Shown: positions 1 through 12,385, counted from the stretch's first letter. The stretch is DNA of 64,000 bases from Lota lota (GCA_026745465.1 JACYXH010000813.1:124001-188000), one strand, 5' to 3'. Notes: generated from the sequence alone by a model not told the origin. Numbers and translations are program-made.

Positions 1-290
1 TATTGTCATTAGTTGGGAGTACATGTTCAGTTAGTTATGACTAGCAGTCATCCTTGAGTTGGGTGTTTTTACCTCCTATAAGTCTTATAGTCTACTAAAC
101 CATACGATTATTAAAACAAACTACAGAGCCTTGCATATTTGTATTAATAAATAATGTTATTTCTAACACAATATGGCCCATCAATCTAAAATGGAATAAA
201 TATGTCTGCATTTGTCCCTCAAGCCTGTGAAAATAATGGATTAAGAAGTGGAACACCAGCGATTGTCCGACCAATGAGAATTTGGTTTAT
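1..290. repeat. Dispersed repeat copy (inverted partner near 51370-51690)
   Basis: Read by eye, this stretch aligns over most of its length with the reverse complement of about 51370-51690, with many substitutions and small indels. Shared blocks include one around TCAGTTAGTTATGACTAGCAG and one around CTACTAAACCATACGATTATTAAAA. The two copies diverge beyond about 290 here and about 51345 there. No coding potential is visible. It is most likely a copy of an uncharacterised transposon or LTR. Confidence 0.6.
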
Positions 291-299
291 AGTTTATAT

Positions 300-350
300 C
301 GACCAACCGATCGATCAACCGACCAGAACTTGACAGCCCTAATTCATACA
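300..350. repeat. hAT-like MITE end (uncertain)
   Basis: CGACCAACCGATCGATCAACCGACC followed by CAGCCCTA resembles the palindromic ends of teleost hAT-type miniature elements. A similar block lies at about 52160-52230. Only one end is recognisable here. Confidence 0.3.
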
Positions 351-352
351 TG

Positions 353-355
<3 letters not shown>

Positions 356-419
<64 letters not shown>
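356..419. repeat. (TA)n microsatellite
   Basis: About 32 uninterrupted TA units in an apba2 intron. The tyrosine/isoleucine ORFs over it are repeat artefacts. Confidence 0.95.
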
Positions 420-423
<4 letters not shown>

Positions 424-549
424 GTACAAATATGCAAGTACAGAGATATGGTTGCCATAGCTACCGGTGAGCTAGTTAAAATGGGCAGAGTGTAATCAGA
501 CAGATTTTCTTCCGCTAATGTTAGTAAGTAATTGTTTTTTGCCAAAGTA

Positions 550-925
550 AAGTTACAGTTACAGTCCAGTATCAGAGCTACAATCTGTGTTTTATCACAG
601 CTAGTGTGTCCTTTATCACAGTTACAGTCTGTGCTTTATCACAGTTGAAGTCTGTGCTTTATATCTGCTACAGTCTTTCCTTAATCAGTTACAGACAGAT
701 TTTATCACAGCTACAATCTATCCTTTATCATAGTCTGTTTTTTATCAAAGCTACAATCTGTATTTCATCACAGCTACAGTGTGTTCTTTATCAAAGTTGC
801 AGTCTGTCCTTCATCACAGCTAAAGTATTCCTTTATATCAGTTAGTCTGTTCTTTGTCACAGCTACAGTTGATCCTTTATCACAGTTACAATATGTCCTT
901 TGACACAGCTAGTGTCTATCCTTTA
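550..925. repeat. Degenerate minisatellite upstream of an apba2 exon
   Basis: About 16-18 imperfect copies of a 20-24 base unit with the core TTTATCACAGCTACAGTCTGT run head to tail. The array ends about 60 bases before the acceptor of the exon at 984, so it occupies the region where the branch point would be sought. Confidence 0.8.
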
Positions 926-983
926 TAACACTGAGGGTTCAGTAGAGGCTTGTAGAGGTTTTAACTCACTGCTCCATCTGCAG

Positions 984-1169
984 GAAACAATGATGGACAA
1001 CGCGCTGCGCACCATATCCTATATCGCTGACATCGGGAACATCGTGGTGCTTATGGCGCGGCGGAGGATGCCGCGCACGGTGTCGCAGGACTGCATCGAG
1101 ACGACGCCGGGGGCCCCCGAGGCCAAAAAACAGTACAAAATGATCTGCCACGTCTTTGAGTCTGAGGAC
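984..1169 (+). CDS. apba2: apba2 exon: later PTB domain
   Basis: 62 codons in phase 0, from the acceptor CTGCAG to the donor GTAAGT. It carries [25 protein letters not shown]-type PTB sequence (visible as [18 protein letters not shown]) and ends in CHVFESED, which continues in the exon at 5350. Confidence 0.93.
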
Positions 1170-4100
1170 GTAAGTGGGAACGTGGCTTTTAGCTCACTAC
1201 ACAGTAGAGCACACTTGTTTGGTACTTGAAATAAGTACTACTATTCAACACTATAGCAATTTATATTGTATAGTGTATTGTGTATTTTTCATTTCTCACT
1301 TACAATGACTTACTGAATTACAGCTAATGTGTTTTGGTACTTTGATAATTAAGGAGCAGGTGGGGGTTTATGGGCATCTTGCTCAAGGATGGATTTGTGG
1401 AAGATTCAAATCAAGGTGTAGTTTCCAGCCCTTTGTTCCAAACAGACCACAGAGTCAAGACTTAACATTCAATACTTTATTAATTGGCTTTCTCAGGATA
1501 CCCAAACAAGCAGTATCCTGAGCAGTCCTTCAGGGATTTAACACATGACAAGGGCAGGGCTATCAGCTACCTTCCAATCATTACCTGTTCTTCAGTTATA
1601 CAATACAAAAAGGTTCAACCCCGATTTCCTATGGGGTTACATTATTTGAAAAGGCCAATCACATGTTTATTGGCTTGAAGCTGGGTGCGAGAGGATGCAC
1701 AGAGCGCGTGCACGCCTCCAGGTACGCTGATACCACCGAAGGTGAGCCTGGACGGAAGGGACAGCAATCTCTGCCTCCAGGGCGGGGGACAGCAATCTCT
1801 GCCTCCAGGGCGGGGAACAGAGGCAGTTGATAACCCAGGGAGCACATGAATGGGGAAAGTCCTGTGGAGGCGTTCGCGGGGGAGTTATGTGCATATTCCA
1901 CCCAGGGCAGCTGAGAACTCCATGAGGCTGGGTTCGCCTCAGTAATACAGCGAAGAGCGGCCTCCATCTCCTGGTTCGCCCGCTCCGCTTGACTGTTTGA
2001 CTGGGGGTCCAGGAATTGCTGGAGCTTCTTGCGGGAAGTGGGAGTGGGCCACTCGGCCACCGCCGAAGCCTTTGCGGGATCCATCCTCACCTCTCCTTGG
2101 CCGATGATGTACCCCAAGAATGAAGTGGAGGTGACATGAAACTCGCATTTCTCCACCTTAACAAATATTCTGTTCTCAAGAAGCCGCTGGAGAACCTGTC
2201 GGACGTGGATCTTATGCTCCTCCAGCGACCCGAAGAAGATGAGGATGTCGTCCAATTAGACGAAGACAGAGCGATTCAATAGGTCACGAAGAACATCGTT
2301 GACGAGGGCCTGGAAGACAGCTGGGGCGTTAGTGAGTCCGAATGGCATAACAAAGTACTCAAAGTGGCCGAGGGGGGTGTTGAATGCCGTCTTCCACTCA
2401 TCCCCCTCCCGGATGCGGACCAGGTGGTACGCAGGTCGAGTTTTGAGAAGATCTTAGCCCCGTGGAGGGGGACTAAGGCGGAGCTGATCAAGGATAGTGG
2501 GTATTTGTTTTTTACCGTGATATTATTCAGGCCTTGATAGTCAATACAGGGACGGAGGGAGCTATCTTTTTTAGTAACGAAAAAAACCCCGGCTCCGACT
2601 GGAGAGGAGGAGGGACAGATGATTCCCGCGGCCAGGGACTCCTGAATATACTGTTCCATAGACTCACATTCTGGGTGGGAGAGATTGTATAGGCGGCTGC
2701 TGGGCAGGGGGGCTCCAGGGAGAAGGTCTATGGCACAGTCGTATGGGCGGTGGGGGGGGCAGAGTGAGAGCGTGGGCCTTACTGAAGACCTCGCCGAGAT
2801 CATTGTAAGCCGCCGGAACAGCAGTCAAGTCGGGAGGTGGTGGCGTCGCGGGCTCGGCGACACGGGGGGGCTGAGCGGAGCGGAGACAATGGGAAAGACA
2901 GTGAGGGCTCCAGGACGTAATATTGGCCGATCCCCAAATGACGTTCGGGTTGTGGGAACGTAGCAAAGGGAAGCCCAAGACTATCGGGGAGACGGGACAG
3001 TCCATAACATGGAGGGAAAGGGACTCACGGTGGTTACCAGAGATAAACAGGGAGACCGGTACCGTCCGGCACTCCACACGGCCGAGAGGCTTTCCATTAA
3101 GAGCCAGGCTTGAATTGGGAAATCAAGAGGTAACGTTTCTATCCCAAGTTGGTTGACCAGTTCGCTATCAATAAACGACTCGTCCACCCCCGAGTCCAGG
3201 AGAACCGAGAGCGGAAGAGACTGGTCACGCCACAAGAGGACGGCGTCTAACTGGGGTCGGGGAACCGAGGGATCGAGGGTTCGACTCGCCTGGATCCCTC
3301 GAATCACTGGCGAGTCTGCTCTTTTCCCGGACGAGTGGGACAGGTCGAGATGATGTGGCCGGGAAGACCGCAGTAAAGGCAGACCCTGGTTGCTAGACGG
3401 TGTTGCCTCTCTGACAGGGACAGACGGGTGCGCCCCAGTTGCATGGGTTCTGGGTCGGGTAGGGGCACTGGCTCACGACAGGGAGGAATGGGCCTAGGAG
3501 AAGAAGGTTGTGGAACAGCGGGGAAGGAGGGGAGGAGCGTCGAAGATGAAGGGAGCGGGCGCTTGCGTCGCCGTTCGCGAAGCCGGCTATCGAGACGAAT
3601 AGCGAGGGAGATTAAGTGGTCCAGACTTGGGGAGTCCTCCCGAGTGGCCAACTCATCCCTGATGGAGTCATTTAGCGCACTTGTGAAAACTCCCAGTAAG
3701 GCCTCCTCATTCCACCCACTCTCTGCCGCGAGGGTACGGAACTCGATGGCAAAGGCCGCGACGCTTCGGGATCCCTGGCGGAGGGACAAGAGGCGCTGTG
3801 AAGCCTCTCTGCCACGGACAGGATGATCGAAAACCCTCTGCATCTCTTTGGTGAACTTGGCGTAGGTGGAGCAGAACTCGGAGCCCCTCTCCCAAACTGC
3901 TGTAGCCCAGGTGAGAGCCTTTCCCCGTAAAGCTCCGATTAAATAAGCGATGCAGGAACTATCAGTCGGATAGATCTGGGGCTGGAGACGAAAAACCAAG
4001 TTGCATTGAAGAAGAAAGGCCAGGTCGCCCTCGTAGCGTTCGGGGGCGGGAATGAACGGCTCGCATGAAGAGGCCGGGAGGGGTAGAGTGGAGGGACGGA

Positions 4101-7100
4101 GAGGTGGAGAGGCGGGGTTGGCGCCGGGGCACGGAGTTCTCGGATAGCCGAGGTTAACTCTTGGAGAGTGGACGTGATCTCCCGCAGAGCCTGATCATGT
4201 TGCCCGAGTAGGGCTCCCTGATGGGAGATTACCTGGCTTAGTGTCCCAGTGTCCGCTGGGTCCATGCTGGCCAGTTCGTACTGTTAACGTTACGACCGGA
4301 AAACCCAAACGCGAGACACACCAGGCAGAGGAAGGTTCGGGAATAAGGGAATTTATTAACAAACGGCACAGGCAAGGGCAGAGCAAGACATAGTCGGGCA
4401 TGCAGTGGTTCGGCGACAGGCAGGCAAGAGGCAGATGTAGAGACGAAGACAGGCGAGGAGTCAGGCAGGCGGAGATTCAATAACGGGAAGGCAGTCAGAC
4501 GGTCGGAGGTCAGGAGACAGGGAAGGATCCGGGAATGGCTGGGCACAAGGAGAGGACAGGTTAGGAGCAGACAGAGTACAGGGAAACGAGGATCTTAAGG
4601 TGCGGGAACGAAGTACTGACACGATACGTGGATTCAACGAACTGGCGCCGGCTGCCAGGAAGGCAAGGAATAAATAGGGTGCGGTGATTGCTGATGGGTG
4701 ACAGGAGTGTATGTGATTGTTGATTGAAGGCAGGAGTGTGGAGCGGAGTGCACGTGGTGAAGTGGCAGCCGGCGCCACTAAGTGGTAGCAGAGGGTGGCA
4801 TGACAGAATGGCACATGTAGGTAGACAAGCCAGAAAGGAGTTGCAGTGGTCTAAATGCGAGATGACAAGAACCTGGCCTAAAACCTGCATGGGCCTCTTG
4901 GTGACTAACACCCATATCCTGTTTATGTACAGCTTGAATCTGCAGGAGCTGGTTGTCACAGCAATGTTGGCAGTGAAGAGGTAGGCTGTTTTAGCAGTGT
5001 GAAGTTTCTCTGTGACGGCAAGGAGGGCAGTCTCAGTGTAGTGGCCTACCTTGAATCCTGACTAGTGAGGGTCGAAAAGGTTATTCTGGTGGAGGTATGC
5101 AGAAAGTTGGGAAAAGACTGCATGCTCAAGTGTTTTGGAAATAAATGGTAGAAGAGAAACAGGTCGGCAATTCTTTACAACAGATGGGTTGAGTGTGGGT
5201 TTCTTTAAAGAGGTTTCACTCTCTCTGCTTTAAGTGTGTTCGGAAAACAATGTTTTCTATGTACCTTCCACAAGGAGGTTATGTGACACTAACCCCGTGG
5301 TTCTCTCTCTCTCTCCCTCCCTCTCCTCTCTCCCTTTCTGTTTCTGCAGGCTCAGCTCATAGCCCAGTCGATTGGCCAGGCCTTCAGCGTGGCCTACCAG
5401 GAGTTCCTGAGAGCCAACGGCATCAACCCAGAGGACCTGAGTCAGAAGCAGTACAGTGATGTCATCAACACCCAGGAGATGTACAACGATGACCTCATTC
5501 ACTTCTCCAACTCTGAGAACTGCAAAGAGGTCAGTTGGGTGGGAAGTAGTTTGTGGAAATACACTCAGAAGCCTTCTGTAGTGTACAGCCTATGGTAATA
5601 TCCATCTGTTAAGGTACAGAGCTAGGACCCAAACGCGAGACACCGAGACAGAGATGGAATGGGGTCGAAAGGGATTTATTAGCAAAAGTACAGGCAAGGA
5701 CAAGGCAGGCGGATAGTTAGACAGGCAGGGGTTCGTTGGCAGGCGGGCGGCAGCAGGCCGAGGGACGTAGGCAGACGGGTGGTCAGGCAGGCGAGTGGTC
5801 GAAAACAGGGAAGGCAGTCAGACGAGTGGAGGCAGGAGTCGGGATGGAACCGGGGAGTACTAGAGGAGAAGGACAGGCAGGTTAGACAGGCTAGGACTGA
5901 GGAACAAGAAACTGGAGCGCTGGAACGAGGTACTAACTTGGAAAAGGGTAACAGCGAACTGGCGCCGGCTGCTTGGTGAGGAGGGAGGAAATAGGGTGCG
6001 TTGATTGCTGGATTGGAGACCGCAGTGTAGAGCGGAGTGCACGTGGGTAATTGCTGGCAGAGAGGTAAGCAAGGGCACGTGGGGAAGTGACAGCCGGCGC
6101 CACTAGGTGGTGGCAGAGGGTCACATTACAGTACCCCCCCCCCCCTCTACGAGCGCCTCCAGGCGGACGAACGGGGTGAGAGGGGTGCCGACGATGAAAG
6201 TCCCGGATAAGGGAAGCGTCCAGGATACGACTCCGCGGAACCCAGGACCGCTCCTCAGGGCCGTAGCCTTCCCAGTCCACCAGGTATTGGAATCCTCGGC
6301 CGCGACGACGCACGTCAAGGAGGCGTCTGACCGTGTACGCCGGATGGTTGTCGATCAGCCGGGGGGGAGGTGGCGCCGGGGACGGAGGAGACAGCGGACT
6401 TTAGGAGACGGGCTTCAGCTGGGAGACGTGGAAGGTGGGGTGAATGCGGAGAGACGAGGGGAGCTTGAGGCGGACGGCACAGGGGTTGATCAGGGCCTCG
6501 ATCTCAAACGGTCCGACAAACCGGGGTGAGAGCTTCTGGGAGACCCCCTTTAAGGGAAGGTGCTTGGACCGGAGCCAGACCTTCTCTCCGGGGGAGTACT
6601 GATGGGCCGGTTGTTGGTGCTTGTTCGCCTGATGTTGAGAGCGGGAGGACGCACGGAGAAGTGCGGTGCGTGCACGCTTCCAGGTGCGCTGGCAACGGCG
6701 TAGGTGAGCCTGAACAGAGAGAACCGCAATCTCCGCCTCCAAGGCCGGGAACAGGGGCGGTTGGTATCCCAGAGAGCACATGAACGGAGACAGACCGGTG
6801 GACGCATTGATGAGAGTGTTGTGGGCATACTCAACCCAGGGAAGTTGAGTACTCCAGGACGAGGAGTTAGTGCTGGTCACGCAGCGAAGAGTGGCTTCCA
6901 TTTCCTGGTTCGCCCTTTCGGACTGCCCATTGGTCTGTGGATGATAGCCAGAGGAAAGGCTGACCGTGGTTCCCAGAGCCGCACAGAACGCTCGCCAGAC
7001 CTGGGAGATAAACTGTGGACCCCGGTCCGACACGATATCCAGAGGAATGCCATGGAGGCGAAACACATGGGAAACCAAGAGGTCCGCAGTCTCTCTGGAG

Positions 7101-10100
7101 GAGGGGAGCTTAGGGAGCGCAATAAAATGTGCAGCTTTGGAAAAGCGGTCTATTACGGTGAGTATGGTTGTGTTGCCATCAGAGGGGGGAAACCGGTGAC
7201 AAAGTCCAGGGAAATGTGGGACCATGGACGACTGGGGATAGGCAAGGGTCGGAGCAAACCGGTGCGTGGCTGGGTAGAGGTCTTGCTACGGGCACAGACA
7301 GCACGCCGCAATGAAAGCGCGGACGTCAGCGTCCATGGAGGGCCACCAAAACCGCAGACGAACGAACTCCAGAGTTCGGGGTATGCCTGGATGACAAGTA
7401 AGGCTCGAGGAATGAGCCCAGATGAGCACCTAGACCTCACCTTGTCGGGGACGAACAGCCGATTGGGCGGACCGGAGCCGGGGTCAGGCTGTTGCCGCTG
7501 AGCCTGGAGAACAGCGGATTCGACCTCCAGGGTGAGCGTAGCGACCAGACAGGCTGACGGCAGAATGGACTCTGGTTCAGAGCAGGGATCCTCGGGGGAG
7601 TGTAGTCGGGACAGGGCGTCCGGCTTAACGTTGCGGGAACCAGGTCGGTAGGTGAGGGTGAATTTAAAGCGTCCGAAGAAGAGTGCCCACCTGGCCTGCC
7701 TGGAGTTGAGTCTCTTGGCCGACTGAATATACTCCAGGTTCCGGTGGTCCGTCCAGACAATGAATGGCTGGTCCGCTCCTTCCAGCCAGTGGCGCCACTC
7801 CTCTAGAGCCAGTTTCACCGCCAGGAGCTCGCGGTTCCCGACGTCATAGGCGGCTCAGGCGGAGTCAGCCGGCGCGAGAAGAAAGCGCAAGGATGGAGCT
7901 TGTGGTCAGCGGTGGAACGCTGAGACAGCACCGCCCCCACCCCAGTGTCAAAAGCGTCGACCTCAACGATGAACTGGAGAGTCGGGTCGGGCTGAACGAG
8001 GATGGGCGATGAAATGAATCGCTCCTTCAGGCTTCGAAAAGCGGACTCCGCCTCCGGCATCCACTCGAAGAGCCTCTTAGAAGAGGTTAGGACAGTGAGG
8101 GGGGCCGCGATCCGACCATAGTCTCTGATGAAGCGGCGGTAAAAATTGGCGAAGCCGAGGAACTGTGGAGCTGTTTCCTGGAGGAAGGAGAGGGCCACTC
8201 AGCTACCGCAGAGACCTTGCACGGATCCATCTTCACCTCTCGCTGGCCGATGATGTAACCCAGGAAGGAGACGGACGGGGCATGGAAGTCGCACTTCTCT
8301 GCTTTAACAAAGAGTCTGTTCTCTAGAAGACGCTGGAGAACCTGTCATACATGTATTATGTGCTCTTCCAGGGACCCAGAGAAGATCAGGATGTCATCCA
8401 GGTACACGAATACAGAGTGGTTAAGCATGTCCCGGAGAACATCATTTACCAGCGCTTGAAAGACAGCAAGTGCGTTGGTGAGACCAAAAGGCATGACGAG
8501 GTATTCAAAATGGCCCAGGGGAGTGTTGAAGCCCGTCTTCCACTCGTCCCCCTCCCGGATCCGGACTAGATGGTACGCATTGCGCAGGTCCAGTTTTGAG
8601 AAGATAGTGGCTCCGTGGAGGGGAACAAAGGTGGAGCTAATGAGAGGCAGCGGGTATTTATTCTTTACCGTGATGTTGTTTAAACCACGATAGTCGATGC
8701 AAGGACGGAGGGAGCCGTCCTTCTTACGGACAAAGAAAAAACCCGCTCCTACTGGAGAAGAGGAGGGATGGATTATCCCAGCGGCGAGGGACTCCTGTAT
8801 GTACTGCTCCATGGATAACCGCTCGGGACAGGAGAGGTTATATAGTCGACTGCTGGGCAGGGGGGCTCCGGGGAGTAGGTCGATGGCGCAATCGTAAGGA
8901 CGGTGGAGAGGTAACGAGAGAGCGCGGGCCTTGCTAAAAACCTCTCCCAGGTCATGGTAGACCGATGGAACGGAGGAGAGGTCGGGAGGAGAGGGTGTTG
9001 GAGCCTCAGGAGTGAGGGGAGGTTGGGCGGAACAAAGACAGTGGGCGAGACAGAAAGGGCTCCAGGAGGAGATCCGACTCTCCTTCCAGTCCATCTGAGG
9101 GTTGTGACGCTGCAGCCAAGGGAATCCCAAGACTACTGGGGTGAGAGGACAGTCCAAAACGTGTAGAGTGAGAGACTCGCGGTGGTCCCCAGAGACGATC
9201 AGAGACAAAGGTACAGTCCTGCGATTGACCCGAGCGAGTCTCTTCCCGGTGAGGGACTGGGCCAAAATGGGGGAATCCAAGGGGGTTGTCTTAATCCCAA
9301 GTTGCCTGACTAACTGTCGATCAATGAAGGACTCGTCCGCTCCCGAATCCAGGAGGACAGACAGAGGAAAGGATTGATCCTGCCATAACAGGACGGAGTC
9401 CAGAACGGGACGGGGGGCAGAGGGATCAAGAGTTCGACTCGCCAGAATCCCTCGAGTTACCAGCGAGTCGACCCTTTTCCCGGACAGGTGGGACAGGAAG
9501 CAATGGTGTGTCCCGGGAGACCGCAGTAAAGGCAAACACCGGTTGCCAGCCGGTGTTGCCTCTCGGTCGAGGATAGGTGGGCTCGCCCCAATTGCATAGG
9601 CTCCGGCTCAGGTTGGGAAGCTGGCTCAGGGCGGGGAGAATAGGACCGAGGTGGAGGTGGTAACGGGGCAGCCGGAGAGAGAGAGAGAGATGCCGGGGAC
9701 GAGCGGTATGTGCGCTCGTGCCGCCGTTCGCGCAGACGATTATCCAGGCGAGTCACGAGGGAGATGAGATGGTCCAGATTGGGTGACTCCTCCCGAACGG
9801 CCAACTCATCTTTGAGGGAATCCGAAAGCGCGTTCAAGAAAGCCCCCATTAAGGCCACGTCATTCCACCCGCTCTCCGCAGCGAGAGTTCGAAAATCCAC
9901 AACGAAATCAGCGACGCTTCGGGAGCCCTGGCGGACGGAGAAGAGGCGCATGGAAGCCTCTCTGCCCCGGACGGGGTGATCGAAAACCCTCCGCATCTCA
10001 GTGGTGAACTCAGAGTAGGAGGAACAGAATTCAGACCCCTTCTCCATTACGGAGGTAGCCCAAGAGAGGGCCCTACCACGTAAGGCTCCGACGAGGTAAG

Positions 10101-12339
10101 CGATCCGAGAGCTGTCGGTGGGGTAGGTCAGGGGCTGGAGCCGGAACACCAGGTCACACTGTAAAAGGAAGTCCCGACAGGTACCCAGATCACCCCCGTA
10201 TCGTTCGGGGCCCGGGATGTATAGCTCGCGTGCAGTGGCTGGCAGGGAAGGGGGAAGGAGCGGCGCAACGGGAGTTGGCGCCGGGACATGGTTTCCCCGG
10301 ACGGCAATAGTAAGCTCCCGGAGAGAGGAAAACATCTCCTGCAGCGCCTGGTCGTGCCGTCCGAGTAACTCTCCCTGACGGGAGAGGGCTTGGTGTATGG
10401 CTCCTATGTCTGCTGGGTCCATGTTTGGCCAGTTCGTACTGTTAAGGTACAGAGCTAGGACCCAAACGTGAGACACCGAGACAGAGATGGAATGGGGTCG
10501 AAAGGGATTTATTAGCAAAAGTACAGGCAAGGACAAGGCAGGCGGATAGTTAGACAGGCAGGGGTTCGTTGGCAGGCGGGCGGCAGCAGGCCGAGGGACG
10601 TAGGCAGGCGGGTGGTCAGGCAGGCGAGTGGTCGAAAACAGGGAAGTCAGTCAGACGAGTGGAGGCAGGAGTCGGGATGGAACCGGGGAGGACTAGAGGA
10701 GAAGGACAGGCAGGTTAGACAGGCTAGGACTGAGGAACAAGAAACTGGAGCGCTGGAACGAGGTACTAACTTGGAAAAGGGTAACAGCGAACTGGCGCCA
10801 GCTGCTTGGTGAGGAGGGAGGAAATAGGGTGCGTTGATTGCTGGATTGGAGACCGGAGTGTAGAGCGGAGGGCACGTGGGTAATTGCTGGCAGAGAGGTA
10901 AACAAGGGCACGTGGGGAAGTGACAGCCGGTGCCACTAGGTGGTGGCAGAGGGTCACGTTACACCATCGGCCTTCAGTCGAGTTGATATAGACCACAACT
11001 CGGAAGTCTCCGTGAAATGCATAGCTTAAAACTTGGTCATAGATAATTGTGTTAGTGGTTTGTATTTCCATTGGAGAAAAAAGTGCTATCTCTTTATTGA
11101 TTATGTCACACCTTAAACAAAACAGCCATCTTTGTCTGTCAACCTGCCACTGTCACAGTACTTTCTAGTTGAACATGTCTACTGTGTACTGTCTGTGTAT
11201 ACTGTTGAACCTTGTCAAAATATTGTAATTAAACTTCCAACACGGAAATGTAGCATTTTACAATGCTTAGTCTGATGATCCATGATAAAACAGATACAGC
11301 ACACGGCATGGATGTGAGATCACGACAGGCTGAGCATCCTTCATTTTATAACCGGACAGATTGCCATAGAAATATCCCATTTGGAGCAGAGAGGAGTGCC
11401 AGGATGTTTAAAGAGGCTGAATTCCTTCCTTGACATGATGATGATGGCTGAAGACTTTAAAGCTTAATTTATACTTCTGGGTCAAATAGCTGCCACAGGG
11501 TCTCTACAATACCGAACTTGCCAAAAATGTCCACCACCATAGCTTATGTGGACTTCTCCAAAGATATACGTACACATTGGGATGTAGAACCATTATGCCC
11601 TGGATGGCAATAGTCCTGCTATCTTTTGCCTATAGTGTAAAAAACCCATTCAACCCTCTTCTTCTTCAACCATCTCCATCAGCTGCAGCTAGAGAAGAGC
11701 AAAGGGGAGATCCTGGGCGTGGTGATCGTGGAGTCGGGGTGGGGCTCCATCCTGCCCACCGTCATCCTGGCCAACATGATGAATGCCGGGCCGGCTGCGC
11801 GCTCCGGGAAGCTCAGCATCGGCGACCAAATAATGTCCATCAATAACACCAGCCTGGTAGGGCTGCCACTAGCCACCTGCCAAGGCATCATCAAGGTAAG
11901 GGCTCACACCTCTTCCTGTAAGACATACACCTGTTCAGGTAAAACATACATCTATTCAGGCAGGACTCACACCTGTTCATGTAAGAGCTCACACCTGTTC
12001 AGGTAGGACTCAAATATGTGTGAGCTGGATCAGATGCCCCATTTGAAGTGTCCAGTCCATGAAGGCGCGGCGTCAGAGTACACCACTGCTCCTCTACTGC
12101 GTGTGTCCACTTTAAATAATGAGAATGAACAGAATCAACAAACAGAATTAACTAACTAAAGAATTACTACAAATTCCACTAATTTATGGTAAAAACAGAG
12201 CAAAATAATAATGGGTCATCTTTTAATTTCAATTCACTTCAATTAAAACAACTTTACTGGTACTTTAACCATTAGGGACCTCATTCTTCTGTCTAAAGTG
12301 TCATAACATATGCATAACATAGTTTGTGCTTCTTGCCCG

Positions 12340-12379
<40 letters not shown>

Positions 12380-12385
12380 GTGTGT

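Larger units (their letters stand above)
1664..4805 (-). mobile_element. Truncated Ty3/Gypsy LTR retrotransposon (copy 1)
   Basis: Read on the minus strand: LTR (4282-4805), gag start ATG at 4265, gag, protease, RT, then part of integrase. Homology to the second Gypsy copy stops at about 1664, inside the integrase C-terminal region (QANKH). The rest of integrase, the chromodomain and the 3' LTR are missing. RT is joined directly to integrase at about 2012, which removes roughly 1.2 kb compared with copy 2. Gag and pol have several frameshifts. The copy is dead and older than copy 2. Its LTR abuts an L2-type LINE fragment, which it probably entered. Confidence 0.88.
6131..9535 (-). pseudogene. 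Gypsy copy 2 pol (protease, RT, RNase H, integrase, chromodomain), disrupted
   Basis: Order on the minus strand: protease [14 protein letters not shown] with FYLDD-type motif [11 protein letters not shown] ending HIIHV; a TGA at 8345-8347 where copy 1 has Arg (HVRQVLQ); a frameshift near 8165-8200 before [11 protein letters not shown]; a frameshift near 7850; RNase H/connection ([20 protein letters not shown]); integrase zinc and DDE part with a frameshift near 7180; [15 protein letters not shown] and [16 protein letters not shown]; an in-frame TAA at 6401-6403; then the chromodomain ([19 protein letters not shown]) running to the LTR. The start is taken from the -1 frameshift out of gag, not from a methionine. 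This copy cannot make active Pol. Confidence 0.9.
5607..10963 (-). mobile_element. Complete Ty3/Gypsy LTR retrotransposon with chromodomain integrase (copy 2)
   Basis: A 5357-bp element on the minus strand with two 524-bp LTRs (5607-6130 and 10440-10963), a 5-bp target duplication CCATC, intact gag, and a pol running protease, RT, RNase H, integrase, chromodomain. No env is present. I counted about 10 differences between the LTRs (about 98% identity), so the insertion is recent. Pol nevertheless carries two nonsense codons and about three frameshifts. A chromodomain at the integrase end places it with the chromoviruses. It sits antisense in an apba2 intron. Confidence 0.95.

Noticed and set aside
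1300-1663. Search for a left LTR of Gypsy copy 1
   Set aside because: No similarity to the LTR at 4282-4805 was found, so the element is truncated at about 1664 rather than complete.
5607-10963. Gypsy copy 2 as an endogenous retrovirus with env
   Set aside because: No envelope-like frame exists between integrase/chromodomain and the 3' LTR. The chromodomain and 5-bp duplication fit a chromovirus-type retrotransposon.
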